Positions 42,782 through 51,143 of a DNA stretch of 64,000 bases are shown here, piece after piece. Under the pieces are notes generated by a model. That model searched no databases, was not told the DNA's origin, and saw nothing but the letters and a program-made list of their open reading frames with translations. Source of the stretch: Planctomycetaceae bacterium (lineage in GTDB: Bacteria; Planctomycetota; Planctomycetia; Planctomycetales; Planctomycetaceae); the NCBI GenBank assembly GCA_015485495.1, contig WFTL01000091.1, forward strand, positions 18,862 to 82,861, in the 5' to 3' direction. How positions within the stretch are numbered: position 1 is the first letter of the stretch; the number at the start of each line of letters is the position of its first letter. The position numbers and the translations under genes were made by a program.

Positions 42782-44142
42782 TGGACCGGCATGCCCCGGC
42801 ACCGCCTGTTCCCAGGCGGCTTGCTGACACCGATCTGACACCGTCGCTGAGGCTGGCCAGGTCGTCGCGCTGGGCGCGTCATCTGGCCCGCTGGATGGTT
42901 CTGCTGCTGATCAGCATCGTCGTGTTCACAGCCTTTGCTCCATGGCAGCAGTTCGTTCAGGGAAACGGACAGGTCGTTGCCTTCAACCCGCTGCACCGCG
43001 AACAGACCGTTCAGGCTCCTGTGTCCGGCCGCGTGACCCGCTGGATTCCGGGAATTCGCGAAGGCATGCGTGTGGAAAAGGGACAGACGATCGTGGAAAT
43101 CCGCGACATGGATCCGAATCTGCTGGAACGGCTGGAACAGCAGGTCGACGCAACACGGCGGGAGATGGAGTATCTGCAGAAAATGTCGGCCACCTATGAA
43201 TCGCAGGTGGAGGAATTCCGCCAGGTACGGGATCAGATGGTGGCCGCGGCGGACCAGTACATCCTCATGGCGAAAGAAAAACGGAAGGCCGAACAGCAGA
43301 AACTGCAGGCGGCCCAGGCGGCTCTCGTCCAGATCGAAACGGATTACAAACGGCAGAAACAACTGGCTGAAGAAGGCATCGCGTCGACTCTGAAACTGCA
43401 GATCGCTGACCGAAAATTCCAGGAAGCGACCGCCAAAGTGAAGCAGGCCCGGGCCGCAGTGGCCGCGGCGGACAGTGCCGTCGAAGCGAAGATTCGGGAA
43501 CGAGAAGCCAAAGCGCGGGAAGGCCAGACGAAAATCGATTCCGCCACGGCGAAGCTGCGCAGGGCGCAGAGCGATGTTGCGAAAACGGAAAAACTCCTGC
43601 TCGATCTGAATGTCAAACTGTCCCGCCAGCAAAGTCAGGTGGTCACCGCTCCCTGGGACGGATTCGTGTTTCGCCTGAACACGTTCCAGCAGGGAGCCAT
43701 CGTCAAGAAAGGGGACGCTCTGTTCACCATCGTCCCCGACACTCCGGATCGGGCTGTGGAACTGTGGCTGGACGGCAACGATGCGTCCTGGGTCACCACG
43801 GGCCGCCATGTCCGGCTGCAGTTCGAAGGCTGGCCCGGCATTCAGCTCGCCGGCTGGCCGTCTCTTGCCATCAACACCTTCGGCGGAAAGGTCTCCGTCA
43901 TCGATTCCACCGACAACGGAAAAGGGCAGTTTCGCATTCTGGTCTGCCCCGATCCGAACGACATTCCCTGGCCTTCGGATCGATTCCTCAGACAGGGGGT
44001 GCAGGCGCGGGGACTGGTGATGCTGGAACGCGTCCCTCTGTGGTTCGAAATCTGGCGCCAGCTCAACGGCTTCCCGCCCGTGGTCGACGTGGACATGCCG
44101 AAGAAGAAAAGCAAAGGTGGTCTGCTGAAGAAACTGAAATAG
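42781..44142 (+). CDS. HlyD-family membrane fusion protein
   Basis: A 453-residue periplasmic adaptor. It has one N-terminal transmembrane helix (WMVLLLISIVVFTAFAPW, ~37-58) and a split lipoyl domain (first half QTVQAPVSGRVTRWIPGIR, second half APWDGFVFRLNTFQQGAIV). A long coiled-coil hairpin lies between (~115-290, rich in Glu, Lys, Ala, Gln), followed by beta-barrel and membrane-proximal domains. The C-terminus is Lys-rich (KKKSKGGLLKKLK). It bridges the ABC transporter and the TolC-like duct. The start overlaps the ABC stop (TGATG), so all three genes are translationally coupled. No substrate gene with a recognisable secretion signal is adjacent. Confidence 0.92.
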   Translation: MDRHAPAPPVPRRLADTDLTPSLRLARSSRWARHLARWMVLLLISIVVFTAFAPWQQFVQGNGQVVAFNPLHREQTVQAPVSGRVTRWIPGIREGMRVEKGQTIVEIRDMDPNLLERLEQQVDATRREMEYLQKMSATYESQVEEFRQVRDQMVAAADQYILMAKEKRKAEQQKLQAAQAALVQIETDYKRQKQLAEEGIASTLKLQIADRKFQEATAKVKQARAAVAAADSAVEAKIREREAKAREGQTKIDSATAKLRRAQSDVAKTEKLLLDLNVKLSRQQSQVVTAPWDGFVFRLNTFQQGAIVKKGDALFTIVPDTPDRAVELWLDGNDASWVTTGRHVRLQFEGWPGIQLAGWPSLAINTFGGKVSVIDSTDNGKGQFRILVCPDPNDIPWPSDRFLRQGVQARGLVMLERVPLWFEIWRQLNGFPPVVDVDMPKKKSKGGLLKKLK

Positions 44143-44354
44143 GTCGATGCCGGTCATCCGGCTGCTGGTCCGGTCCGGTTGACGTGTGACCGGCGTTCCG
44201 CGCCGACTGGGTGGGATACCCCCATTTCCTGTACCTGGCGTTCTGAGAGTGCGGGCTGGGTAAGGGATTCCGCAGTCTGCCGGCGGAGTGAGGGCGTTGC
44301 CCGAACGGAGCCGGCCTGCACGCTGTCGTTCACCGTGGGCATACAAAAAACCGC

Positions 44355-44723
44355 GTGCGGCAGCTTCGACAGGATGCGACGTTTCCCGAACGGCTGCTCT
44401 GGAGTCATCTTCACAGTCGCCGACTCTGCGGTCTGAAGTTTCGCCGACCGCATCCCGTCGGCCATTTCATCGTCGACTTCTGCTCTCATGGGCATCATCT
44501 GGCCGTGGAACGCGATGGTCGCAGCCGCACCGACCAGGATACACAGGATGCGGTCCGCAGCGCGTGGCTGGAAAAGCAGGGCGTTCGCGTGCTGCGTTTT
44601 CACCATGATGATGTGCCGGAAGATGTCGAATCGGTGCTCACCGCTATTGCGAAGGCAGCGGGAATCGATGTGTTGGCTGCCGATACGCAGCGCCCCGGGG
44701 AGGGACGAACTACCTCAGCGTGA
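44355..44723 (+). CDS. DUF559 endonuclease-like protein
   Basis: A 122-residue protein of the DUF559 group, small relatives of the Vsr/PD-(D/E)XK nuclease fold. The core reads FPERLLWSHLHSRRLCGLKF, RRPHPVGHFIVDFCSHGHHL, VERDGRSRTDQDTQD, then RVLRFHHDDV. The usual VIEIDG/H pattern has VERDGRSR here, where the expected His is replaced. The GTG start at 44355 lies inside the conserved N-terminal helix (KNRVRQLRQDAT), and the upstream in-frame sequence also matches the family but lacks a start codon. The gene may therefore be 5' damaged. It opens the accessory region. Confidence 0.7.
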   Translation: MRQLRQDATFPERLLWSHLHSRRLCGLKFRRPHPVGHFIVDFCSHGHHLAVERDGRSRTDQDTQDAVRSAWLEKQGVRVLRFHHDDVPEDVESVLTAIAKAAGIDVLAADTQRPGEGRTTSA

Positions 44724-44839
44724 CCTGAAGCCGGACCAGACACTGCCGGTCCAGATTGCCGGTTCCCGCCGTATGCGCACCGCAAACTGCATGTTGCGTG
44801 GGTGTGCAGGCTGATGGCTTTTCCATTCGAGGAGAAGCT

Positions 44840-45151
44840 GTGAGTCGCACGGATTCGGCCCGGCAGTGGACGGAACGGATCGCACAGCAGAAGTTGTTCG
44901 GGCTGTCGACTGATGCGAGCCTGCGCCGTTGCCGCCTCGGCGTTTCGCTCCCGGTTCCGGCCTGCCGGCTTCCCGCTCACGGCCAGGAATCACAGCGGAA
45001 GGGCGCAAGCTCTCCGGTGAGAACATTCACCCACGCACCGGCCGGCCGGCTCGCGCCGTGCCGCTTCCATGCGCTCTCATCGAAAGCCCTGACGCCCGCC
45101 TGCCGATCGTTGAAGCAGCGCGGCCTGCAGCCGATCGACACGATTCTGTAA
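44840..45151 (+). pseudogene. IS66-family accessory protein TnpA fragment
   Basis: A GTG start with AGGAGA upstream opens MSRTDSARQWTERIAQQKL then FGLSTDASLRRCRLGVSLP, resembling the N-terminal ~40 residues of IS66 accessory proteins (TnpA/Orf1), which start with a WxxRI-type helix and an HTH. After that the frame runs into Pro/Arg/Ala-rich sequence without family resemblance. It is read as a truncated remnant of the IS66 order tnpA-tnpB-tnpC. Assignment is by pattern and moderately uncertain. Confidence 0.45.
44906..44954 (+). repeat. Imperfect direct repeat, copy 1
   Basis: About 49 bp matching 46676-46725 in the same orientation, with a perfectly shared core of 21 bp (44916-44936 against 46686-46706). 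This copy lies inside the TnpA-like fragment. The two copies are about 1.77 kb apart and flank the toxin-antitoxin pair and the TnpC remnant. Confidence 0.75.
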
Positions 45152-45253
45152 GCTCTGGCCACCTGGAGTCAGACCGGAACCCTCCCCCCGCTTCCTGATC
45201 CACCATCAGAAGGCTGAATGGCTACTGTTCGCCGACGTCGGATTGCGTTCGGA

Positions 45254-45622
45254 TCAAATGGGCAGTATTCGCACCCGCGATTTCGACTCATCAACTACTA
45301 CAAGGGCACCTGCAGCCAGGTCGGTTTCATGTTGATTCAGTGCCGCCACGACAGTCGGCGCCATGTGGTCAGGCAGGACGTCCTGGCCTCTGACCTGAAT
45401 GACACTTGGCCCCGATGCATGCGCCAAAGCAAGCATCGTCCCGAAGTCCAGGTCGTGTGTGAATACTGCGTAACCGTTTGACCGAGCCCAGTCCATGACT
45501 TCACGATCGGTTGCTCTCGGATCGCCAATGGCAGACCAATGCACGGAGGCCCATCCGTGTTTGGACAATTCGTGAACCCAGTCGGGTGACAGGTTCATGT
45601 CGACCAAAATCCGGATGCTCAT
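45254..45622 (-). CDS. DUF5615 PIN-like toxin of a toxin-antitoxin pair
   Basis: A 122-residue PIN-like protein of the DUF5615 family. Asp residues typical of the fold are present in IRILVDMNLSP, DREVMDWARSNGYAVFTHD and LDFGTML. Such proteins are predicted ribonucleases (VapC-like) and are nearly always found next to a DUF433 gene. The start overlaps the DUF433 stop by four bases (45619-45622), which couples translation. Both genes run opposite to the surrounding transposase pieces. Toxic activity is inferred from the family and arrangement, not shown. Confidence 0.8.
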   Translation of the reverse strand: MSIRILVDMNLSPDWVHELSKHGWASVHWSAIGDPRATDREVMDWARSNGYAVFTHDLDFGTMLALAHASGPSVIQVRGQDVLPDHMAPTVVAALNQHETDLAAGALVVVDESKSRVRILPI

Positions 45623-45849
45623 GTGGTCGCCAGCGGCACGTCACGTTCTTCCATGCGCCATGCCGCATAGGCAAGGCATTGATCGATATCTTCTGCTTCA
45701 AGGTACGGGTATGCTTTGAGTATCTCATCGCGGGAGCATCCCGCCGCAAGGAGTCCAAGTACCATCGCGACAGTCACACGCTGACCGCGAATACAGGGCT
45801 TGCCGCCCATCACGGCCGGGTCGAAAGTGATGCGATCAAATTCTGCCAT
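45619..45849 (-). CDS. DUF433 antitoxin-like protein
   Basis: A 76-residue DUF433 protein. It shows the typical ITFDPAVMGGKPCIRGQRVT followed by an HTH-like segment (VAMVLGLLAAGCSRDEILKAYPYLEAEDI) and a C-terminal toxin-binding tail. DUF433 proteins act as antitoxins to DUF5615 or PIN partners and probably autoregulate. The start is ATG 45849, where family similarity begins; the frame is open to 46404, but the extension is Arg-rich noise crossing the attC-like site. Confidence 0.85.
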   Translation of the reverse strand: MAEFDRITFDPAVMGGKPCIRGQRVTVAMVLGLLAAGCSRDEILKAYPYLEAEDIDQCLAYAAWRMEERDVPLATT

Positions 45850-45873
45850 TTTTGGGGAATTCCTGCTCTGGTC

Positions 45874-45937
45874 GGCGAACACCCTGCGGTTGTAGCGGCG
45901 GCGCCCACGCGCTGACCGCTGCAACCGCTTGTTAGCC
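45874..45937. other. attC-like imperfect palindrome beside the toxin-antitoxin pair
   Basis: Outer arms GGCGAAC (45874-45880) and GTTAGCC (45931-45937) pair with one mismatch. Inner arms GCGGTTG (45886-45892) with CAACCGC (45922-45928) and AGCGG (45894-45898) with CCGCT (45916-45920) pair perfectly around a mismatch. This arrangement resembles integron attC sites, where R and L boxes form a folded hairpin with an R' core like GTTRRRY. The outer core deviates from consensus at one position, and no integrase is in the window. Confidence 0.5.
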
Positions 45938-46134
45938 GGTCTCCTTCTGACCTCACCGATCACAGCATCATCATCCTCAACAACGCCTGTGTGTCCAGGA
46001 AGTAGTTCGGGGACGCCCTCCTTCGGGCCGCAACAGGGCCTGCGGACACAGGCACCACGTCGATCGGCTCGCCCGCCCTTGTGCGTTGATAACCATCCAG
46101 CCTTCCCAGGATCGGTACTGGCAAAGCGGGGAAC

Positions 46135-46675
46135 ATGGATTCTCCTGGATCCATCATGGACGGTGCAGCGGGAAGTGTCCAGAGCACGGATGTCGACACG
46201 GCGTTCGTCGAGCGTTCTCTGACAGCGCCGGTCACCGAAGAGGAATCTCGCCGGTTTGCCCGTCAGCCGACGGAAGTCATTGCCTTCACGCTCCTGGCAG
46301 TTCAGGCCTTCATGGGCGGACAACAGCCCGGGCAGCCTGGCCCCAACACACCGCCGGCTGCCATTCCCCCGTATCAGCAGCCGCCATCGCGGCCGAAGAG
46401 CCATGAAACCTGTGGCGATCGGTCGGAAGAACCGGCTGTTCGTGGACAGCCTGCTGGCGGGTCATCGGGCGGCCAGCCTGATGAGCCTGATGGGAAGCTG
46501 TTCCCGTTGCCAGGTGGAACCGTGGGCCTGGCTGCGTACGGTTCTGACGGACCTTCCGCGGGACGGATCAGCGGAGTCCCTTCTGCCGGACACGTGGCTG
46601 CGACAGCACCCGCAGCACCGCTGGACCATTGCCGAACACCGTCGAGAAGAACGATACAGAAAGAACAACCTGTAG
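46135..46675 (+). pseudogene. IS66-family transposase (TnpC) with central deletion
   Basis: Two pieces in different frames. Frame 1 from ATG 46135 gives TDVDTAFVERSLTAPVTEEE, then EVIAFTLLAVQAFMGG and TPPAAIPPYQQPPSRPKS, resembling the IS66 TnpC N-terminus. Around 46400 similarity moves to frame 2: AIGRKNRLFVDSLLAGHRAA, SLMSLMGSCSRCQVEPWAWL, RTVLTDLPRDGSAESLLPD, TWLRQHPQHRWTIAEHRR, which is the IS66 C-terminal domain, ending at 46675. The DDE catalytic core that should lie between (roughly 300 residues) is absent. The element is dead. Confidence 0.75.
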
Positions 46676-46725
46676 TCGACTGCCGCGAGCCTGCGCCGTT
46701 GCCGCATCGGTGTCGCTTCGCTCCT
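46676..46725 (+). repeat. Imperfect direct repeat, copy 2
   Basis: Begins immediately after the TnpC remnant stop. It matches 44906-44954 in the TnpA-like fragment. The frame continues as ASLRRCRIGVASLLDPADF, then HVRRATRAGLIRKPGHQGGW, ending at about 46857, which may be a fragment of a DNA-binding protein. No start codon or family could be assigned. Confidence 0.6.
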
Positions 46726-46962
46726 GGATCCGGCGGACTTCGCCGGACACATCGGCACCAAAGACCTCTCGCACGCCTCCTGCCACGTCCGCCGAGCGAC
46801 CCGCGCCGGCCTGATCCGCAAACCTGGCCACCAGGGCGGTTGGATGGCCACCGATTGATCGCGGTTTCTCCGCGAAAAACGGCTTGTTGAAAACGCGGCA
46901 GGTTACTCGCCGCAGTTCGGCCGGAGGGGGGCAGTCCCCCCCGGTGTCCATCCCCGGCCGTT

Positions 46963-47169
46963 TCAGTGCGATTTCCGCCGTGCCCGCAGCAGAAGACCTG
47001 CCGCCACGGCACACACCGGCGCGAGAATCAGAAGCCAGAAAAGATTGTGCTCCGGACTGGTGGCATGATGCACCACCGACGTCCCGTCTCCGTGTCCATG
47101 TCCCGGGTGAGCCAGGAGGCGGGTTCCCGTCAGCCCCATTGCAGCAATCGTGAGCACCAGTCGTTTCAC
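46963..47169 (-). CDS. Small His-rich membrane protein
   Basis: A 68-residue protein with a signal-like N-terminus (KRLVLTIAAMGLTGTRLLA), then HPGHGHGDGTSVVHHATSPEH, and one transmembrane helix (LFWLLILAPVCAVAAGLLL) before a basic C-terminus. The His/Asp-rich exposed stretch suggests metal binding. It is probably inserted in the cytoplasmic membrane with the His stretch outside. The family is not recognised, but the organised topology argues for a real gene. It follows the flavoprotein gene on the same strand by 98 bp. Confidence 0.65.
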   Translation of the reverse strand: MKRLVLTIAAMGLTGTRLLAHPGHGHGDGTSVVHHATSPEHNLFWLLILAPVCAVAAGLLLRARRKSH

Positions 47170-47267
47170 TATCCGGATTCCATCAATCAGTCAGGTGGAT
47201 TCATACCCTTCGCTGCGACAGATCATGGCTGCCGTTCGGCGTCCCGCGTCCGGCATGCTTCTGTCGG

Positions 47268-48620
47268 TCAGGACGTCATTCTCTCAGCCGGATCAGCAAC
47301 TGCAAGGCTCCCGTTCGTCTGACCGGATTTTCCCGGTGTACTGCAGAGATATTCCGGATGGTTCGACGGAGACTGCCCGCTGTTGTTTCCGAAGACCCGG
47401 CCGATGAACTTCGAATAGAGGCGCACGCGGGAAATGAAGGAAGCGTTGGCCTGAAAATCGCCGCCGACAAACGTCACGAACCGCCGGGAAAACCAGCCGC
47501 CCTGCAGCGTGGTGACCATCTTTTGCACGGACGTGTGCCGGCTGGCAATGTAAAAGGCGTCCACCATCTTCCGAACCGACCGCTCATGCTGCCGCATGTC
47601 CTGTTCGTATTTCGCGAATACCGTCGGACACACGGGCCGGCTGCAGTCGGCACGGAGAATCGCGTCCGCCACCTGCTCAGCCGACTTCATGGCCAGATGG
47701 ACCCCCGATGAATAGCAGGGATCGATGAAGAAGGCCGCATCCCCGACTGCGACCCATCCCGGACCGGCCAGACGGACCGATCGGCTGCCCATGTTTCCGG
47801 TCACTTTCACATCAGAAATCCGCCGATGACCAGGCGCCAGCCCCGTCTGCAGCAGTTCGTTTTCCGATACGAGACGTTCCAGCAGCTCTTCCGGTGACCG
47901 GCCGGAACGCCGAAACCGATCCACTCCCATGACGGCTCCGACCGAATACCGCCGATTCGGCAGCTTGATCAGCCACGTCCATCCGTCGTAGAACATCTGA
48001 CCGGTGAACCACCCGGATTCCACGTCCTCCCGGCCCGGATCGGATTCGTAATGCGCATAAATCCCCAGCCGCTGCGGCTGAGTGATCAGCCGCTGTCCCA
48101 GACCGGACGGCACCAGGGCCCGCAGTCCGGTTGCATCCACAATCAGTCGCCCGAATACTTCGAACGACTTCCCGTCGTCTCCCGTCCCGCGCACCCCGAC
48201 GACCCGATCGTTTTCCACGATGGTGCCGCGCACGTCGGCTCCGAATCGAACATCTGCGCCCACATCGGCTGCCCGGCGAATCAGCATTTCATCGAAGGGC
48301 GCCCGTTCCACGAGATACGAATACGGGGTGCTTCCGAAACTCGCCCGCCGGCAGAAACGGGAAAAATCGCCCACGACTTCCCGGGGTCCGTAAAACCACT
48401 TGCCCCCCGGCTTGTGAATGAACCGGCGACGCACCTCATGATGAACCCCCAGACGTTCGAAAATGGGGACCGTGGCCGGCAGCAGCGATTCTCCGATATG
48501 GAACCTCGGAAAATGTTCCCGTTCCAGAACCACCACATCCCGGCCCTGCGAAGCCAGCAGAATGGCCGCCGTGCTGCCGGCCGGCCCGCCTCCCAGAATG
48601 ACGACATCGTGCTGCTTCAT
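47268..48620 (-). CDS. FAD-dependent oxidoreductase, tryptophan-halogenase-like superfamily
   Basis: A 450-residue flavoprotein. The N-terminus MKQHDVVILGGGPAGSTAA is the Rossmann FAD site, FHIGESLLPATV matches the GES motif of halogenase and geranylgeranyl-reductase-like enzymes, and GWVAVGDAAFFIDPCYSSGVHLAM is the second FAD contact. DGWTWLIKLP resembles the WxWxIP signature of flavin halogenases, with an extra residue. The reaction is unknown: halogenation, epoxidation or reduction of a hydrophobic substrate are possible. No flavin reductase or biosynthetic cluster is adjacent. The start is ATG 48620. Confidence 0.8.
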   Translation of the reverse strand: MKQHDVVILGGGPAGSTAAILLASQGRDVVVLEREHFPRFHIGESLLPATVPIFERLGVHHEVRRRFIHKPGGKWFYGPREVVGDFSRFCRRASFGSTPYSYLVERAPFDEMLIRRAADVGADVRFGADVRGTIVENDRVVGVRGTGDDGKSFEVFGRLIVDATGLRALVPSGLGQRLITQPQRLGIYAHYESDPGREDVESGWFTGQMFYDGWTWLIKLPNRRYSVGAVMGVDRFRRSGRSPEELLERLVSENELLQTGLAPGHRRISDVKVTGNMGSRSVRLAGPGWVAVGDAAFFIDPCYSSGVHLAMKSAEQVADAILRADCSRPVCPTVFAKYEQDMRQHERSVRKMVDAFYIASRHTSVQKMVTTLQGGWFSRRFVTFVGGDFQANASFISRVRLYSKFIGRVFGNNSGQSPSNHPEYLCSTPGKSGQTNGSLAVADPAERMTS

Positions 48621-49013
48621 TTCAGATCTCGACTTCGGACGCCCAATACCGCACCTCCCTCAGAAGACGCCCCCGTCATCAGGCAGACACCACACCGGAA
48701 ACCCCGGTGCCCGCCACCGCCGGTCGTCGCCCGCTGTTCGAACGATTCTGTTCAGCACAGATGTTTTCAGAGCGCAGAACCATTCCGCCCGTCCCTCCGT
48801 TCGTTCAGACAGCCCCGCACCAGTGGCTGCGACCGGTCCTGACGCCGCCGACATCCCGCCGGACCGCAGCGGCATGGCCGACGGATTCTGCCGGTCTGTG
48901 TTCCGGATTACAAGGAAGGCATGCGGACCTTCCCGGAACGAACTGCGTTCGACCGGGACTGCCCGTCCGATCTGCCTGACTGAGTCAGGTTTCCGCAGAC
49001 GGTTGGCCCATGG
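48621..49013. other. Intergenic region between the flavoprotein gene and dapA
   Basis: 393 bp. It must contain the flavoprotein promoter on the minus strand. No protein-like ORF, RNA or terminator was recognised. Confidence 0.5.
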
Positions 49014-49910
49014 TCACACGTCCAGCCCGTAATTCCGCAGTGTCGTCTTCAAAGACTCCTCCTGCCGGTCATTCAGCGGGGTCAGTGGAAGACGCACGCT
49101 CCCGCAGTCACGACCGATCATCCGCATGGCCGCCTTGACCGGAATCGGATTGGTCGCCAGACCCAGCATATCGCGGCACAGCGGAAACAGTTTTTCGTGC
49201 CACGACCGGGCTCCGCTGAGATCTCCGGCCTGCCACGTTTCCACAAAGGCCTTCACATCCCGGGGCACCACGTTGGCTGCGACCGAAACCACTCCGGAAC
49301 CTCCCAAAGCCATCAACGGCAGCGTCAGACTGTCGTCTCCGGAAAGCAGTGTCAGATCCGAACCGGACAGAATCTGCGACGCCTGATCCATGTTTCCTGT
49401 CGATTCCTTGACGGCCACCACCGACGGACAGGTTTCCGCAATGCGGCAGATCGTGTCCGGTTCCATGTTGCAGCCCGTCCGGCCCGGAATGTTGTACAGC
49501 ACCAGCGGCAGATCCACCGCTTCCGCAATGGCCTGATAATGAGCCAGAAAGCCGTCCTGAGTCGGCTTGTTGTAGTACGGAGCCACCTGAAGGGACCCGT
49601 CCACGCCGGCGTCCCGGGCGGCCCTGGTCAGACGAATGGCTTCGGACGTGCTGTTCGAACCGGTCCCGGCCATGACGCGAATCCGCCCGGATGCCTGTTC
49701 GCAGACAATGCGAATCACCCTTTCGTGCTCTTCGTGCGACAGCGTGGGACTTTCCCCGGTCGTTCCCACCGGAGCAATACAGTCGGTGCCGCTTTCCACG
49801 TGATAGTCGACCAGATCCCGCAGCATCGCTTCGTTCAGAGATCCGTCCGGATTCATGGGAGTCACCAGAGCCACAGTCACTCCCGAAAACATTTCGCCTC
49901 GACGCGTCAT
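49014..49910 (-). CDS. dapA: 4-hydroxy-tetrahydrodipicolinate synthase
   Basis: Condenses pyruvate with aspartate semialdehyde in lysine and meso-diaminopimelate synthesis. Motifs are [42 protein letters not shown] and the Schiff-base Lys in [12 protein letters not shown]. The length of 298 residues is standard. The start may be ATG 49910 ([18 protein letters not shown]) or the internal ATG at 49892. Other DHDPS-superfamily enzymes (N-acetylneuraminate lyase, KDG aldolase) look similar, but the GTTGE and YNxPGR motifs favour DapA. It is followed at 142 bp spacing by no gene on the same strand. Confidence 0.93.
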   Translation of the reverse strand: MTRRGEMFSGVTVALVTPMNPDGSLNEAMLRDLVDYHVESGTDCIAPVGTTGESPTLSHEEHERVIRIVCEQASGRIRVMAGTGSNSTSEAIRLTRAARDAGVDGSLQVAPYYNKPTQDGFLAHYQAIAEAVDLPLVLYNIPGRTGCNMEPDTICRIAETCPSVVAVKESTGNMDQASQILSGSDLTLLSGDDSLTLPLMALGGSGVVSVAANVVPRDVKAFVETWQAGDLSGARSWHEKLFPLCRDMLGLATNPIPVKAAMRMIGRDCGSVRLPLTPLNDRQEESLKTTLRNYGLDV

Positions 49911-50052
49911 GACAAACCTTTGCTACCCGGCAGGAAAAACGGGGAACCGATGTCCGATGACCGGACAGACCTGTGGCGGCAGAACACAGAACGCTCGGCT
50001 GCCGACCGCCCTGTGTTCTGCCGCCGCGGTCAACAACTCGACAAAAATCCAC

Positions 50053-50967
50053 TCAGCGTGCGGTCCAGTCGATCCCTGACAACTGAGCCAGAGCGAGCTG
50101 CAGGGCGTGGGTGCCATCCCGGCCATGTCCCTGAGCCCGCACAGCCTGATACAACTGATGCCCCAGAGCCAGACCAGGCATGGACAGTCCCATCCGCCGG
50201 CATTCGTCCAGAGCGATCCCCATGTCCTTGATAAAGTGTTCCACGAAAAATCCGGGATCGAAATTGTTCTGAATGATCCGAGGTCCCAGATGAGTGAGTG
50301 ACCAGCTTCCGGCCGCCCCGCTGGAAACCGACTTCAAAACGGTCTCCAGATCCAGTCCTGCCCGCCAGCCATACAGAAGTGCTTCGCAGACTCCAATCAT
50401 TCCCGTGGCAATCAGAATCTGATTGACCATCTTGGTGTCCTGGCCGGCACCGGCCGGCCCCTGGTAAACGATCGTCTGCCCCATGGCATCCCAGCACGGC
50501 TGCAGCGCCTGCACGACCTGTTCATCTCCGCCGATCATGATCGACAGTGTCCCGTTCTTCGCTCCCACGTCTCCGCCCGATACCGGAGCATCCACGGCCG
50601 CGATTCCCCGCTGAGCCGCGGCAGCGTGAATATCGCGCGCCAGCGACGGACGACTCGTTGTCATGTCGACAACAACGCCTCCTTCACGCAGCCCCGCCAA
50701 AACACCATCTTCCCCCAGAATTACTTCCTGAACATCCTCCGGGAACCCCACGATCGAAAACACGACGTCCGATTTTTCAGCAACAGCCCGCGGCGATTCC
50801 GCCCACACGGCTCCCCGCTCGATCAACCCGTCGGCCTTCGATCGAGTGCGGCTGTGCACGGTCATCCGAAATCCGGCATCCATCAGATGACCGCACATGC
50901 TGGCTCCCATCACACCGGTGCCGATCCAGCCAAGCCGCGTTGTTTCGGGATTCACCACTTCGATCAT
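50053..50967 (-). CDS. 3-hydroxyisobutyrate dehydrogenase-family NAD(P)-dependent oxidoreductase
   Basis: A beta-hydroxyacid dehydrogenase of about 304 residues. It has the nucleotide-binding motif [21 protein letters not shown], the substrate motif [19 protein letters not shown], and the catalytic Lys region [15 protein letters not shown]. Candidates are 3-hydroxyisobutyrate dehydrogenase, tartronate semialdehyde reductase (GarR/GlxR) or succinic semialdehyde reductase. Sequence alone does not decide. The ATG at 50967 is used; the open frame extends to 51018 without conserved sequence. It lies upstream of dapA on the same strand, 142 bp away. Confidence 0.88.
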   Translation of the reverse strand: MIEVVNPETTRLGWIGTGVMGASMCGHLMDAGFRMTVHSRTRSKADGLIERGAVWAESPRAVAEKSDVVFSIVGFPEDVQEVILGEDGVLAGLREGGVVVDMTTSRPSLARDIHAAAAQRGIAAVDAPVSGGDVGAKNGTLSIMIGGDEQVVQALQPCWDAMGQTIVYQGPAGAGQDTKMVNQILIATGMIGVCEALLYGWRAGLDLETVLKSVSSGAAGSWSLTHLGPRIIQNNFDPGFFVEHFIKDMGIALDECRRMGLSMPGLALGHQLYQAVRAQGHGRDGTHALQLALAQLSGIDWTAR

Positions 50968-51143
50968 GATATCTCTGCCTGAAGCCCTCATTTGATTGAA
51001 CGACCAGGTGTCCTCCACACGACACCTGGCCTGTCCCGTTCAGCACGAACCGACGACCAGCCGTCGGAATCCGGCTGCAAAGTCTAACGTTTCGCGCACG
51101 CATTGCACACGGATCCGTTTCGCACGACAATTCTCCTTCAAAG

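Larger units (their letters stand above)
44724..45253. other. Gap with mobile-element remnant
   Basis: 530 bp between the DUF559 gene and the toxin gene. The only coding signal is a short IS66 TnpA-like fragment from 44840. The right end (45152-45253) has no recognised feature. Confidence 0.5.

Noticed and set aside
42067..44346. A 759-codon antisense frame over the HlyD and ABC genes
   Set aside because: Same effect of GC-rich codon bias. The sense-strand genes have complete domain structures.
44724..47000. Accessory region considered as a full integron
   Set aside because: Only one attC-like site and no integrase or attI were found.
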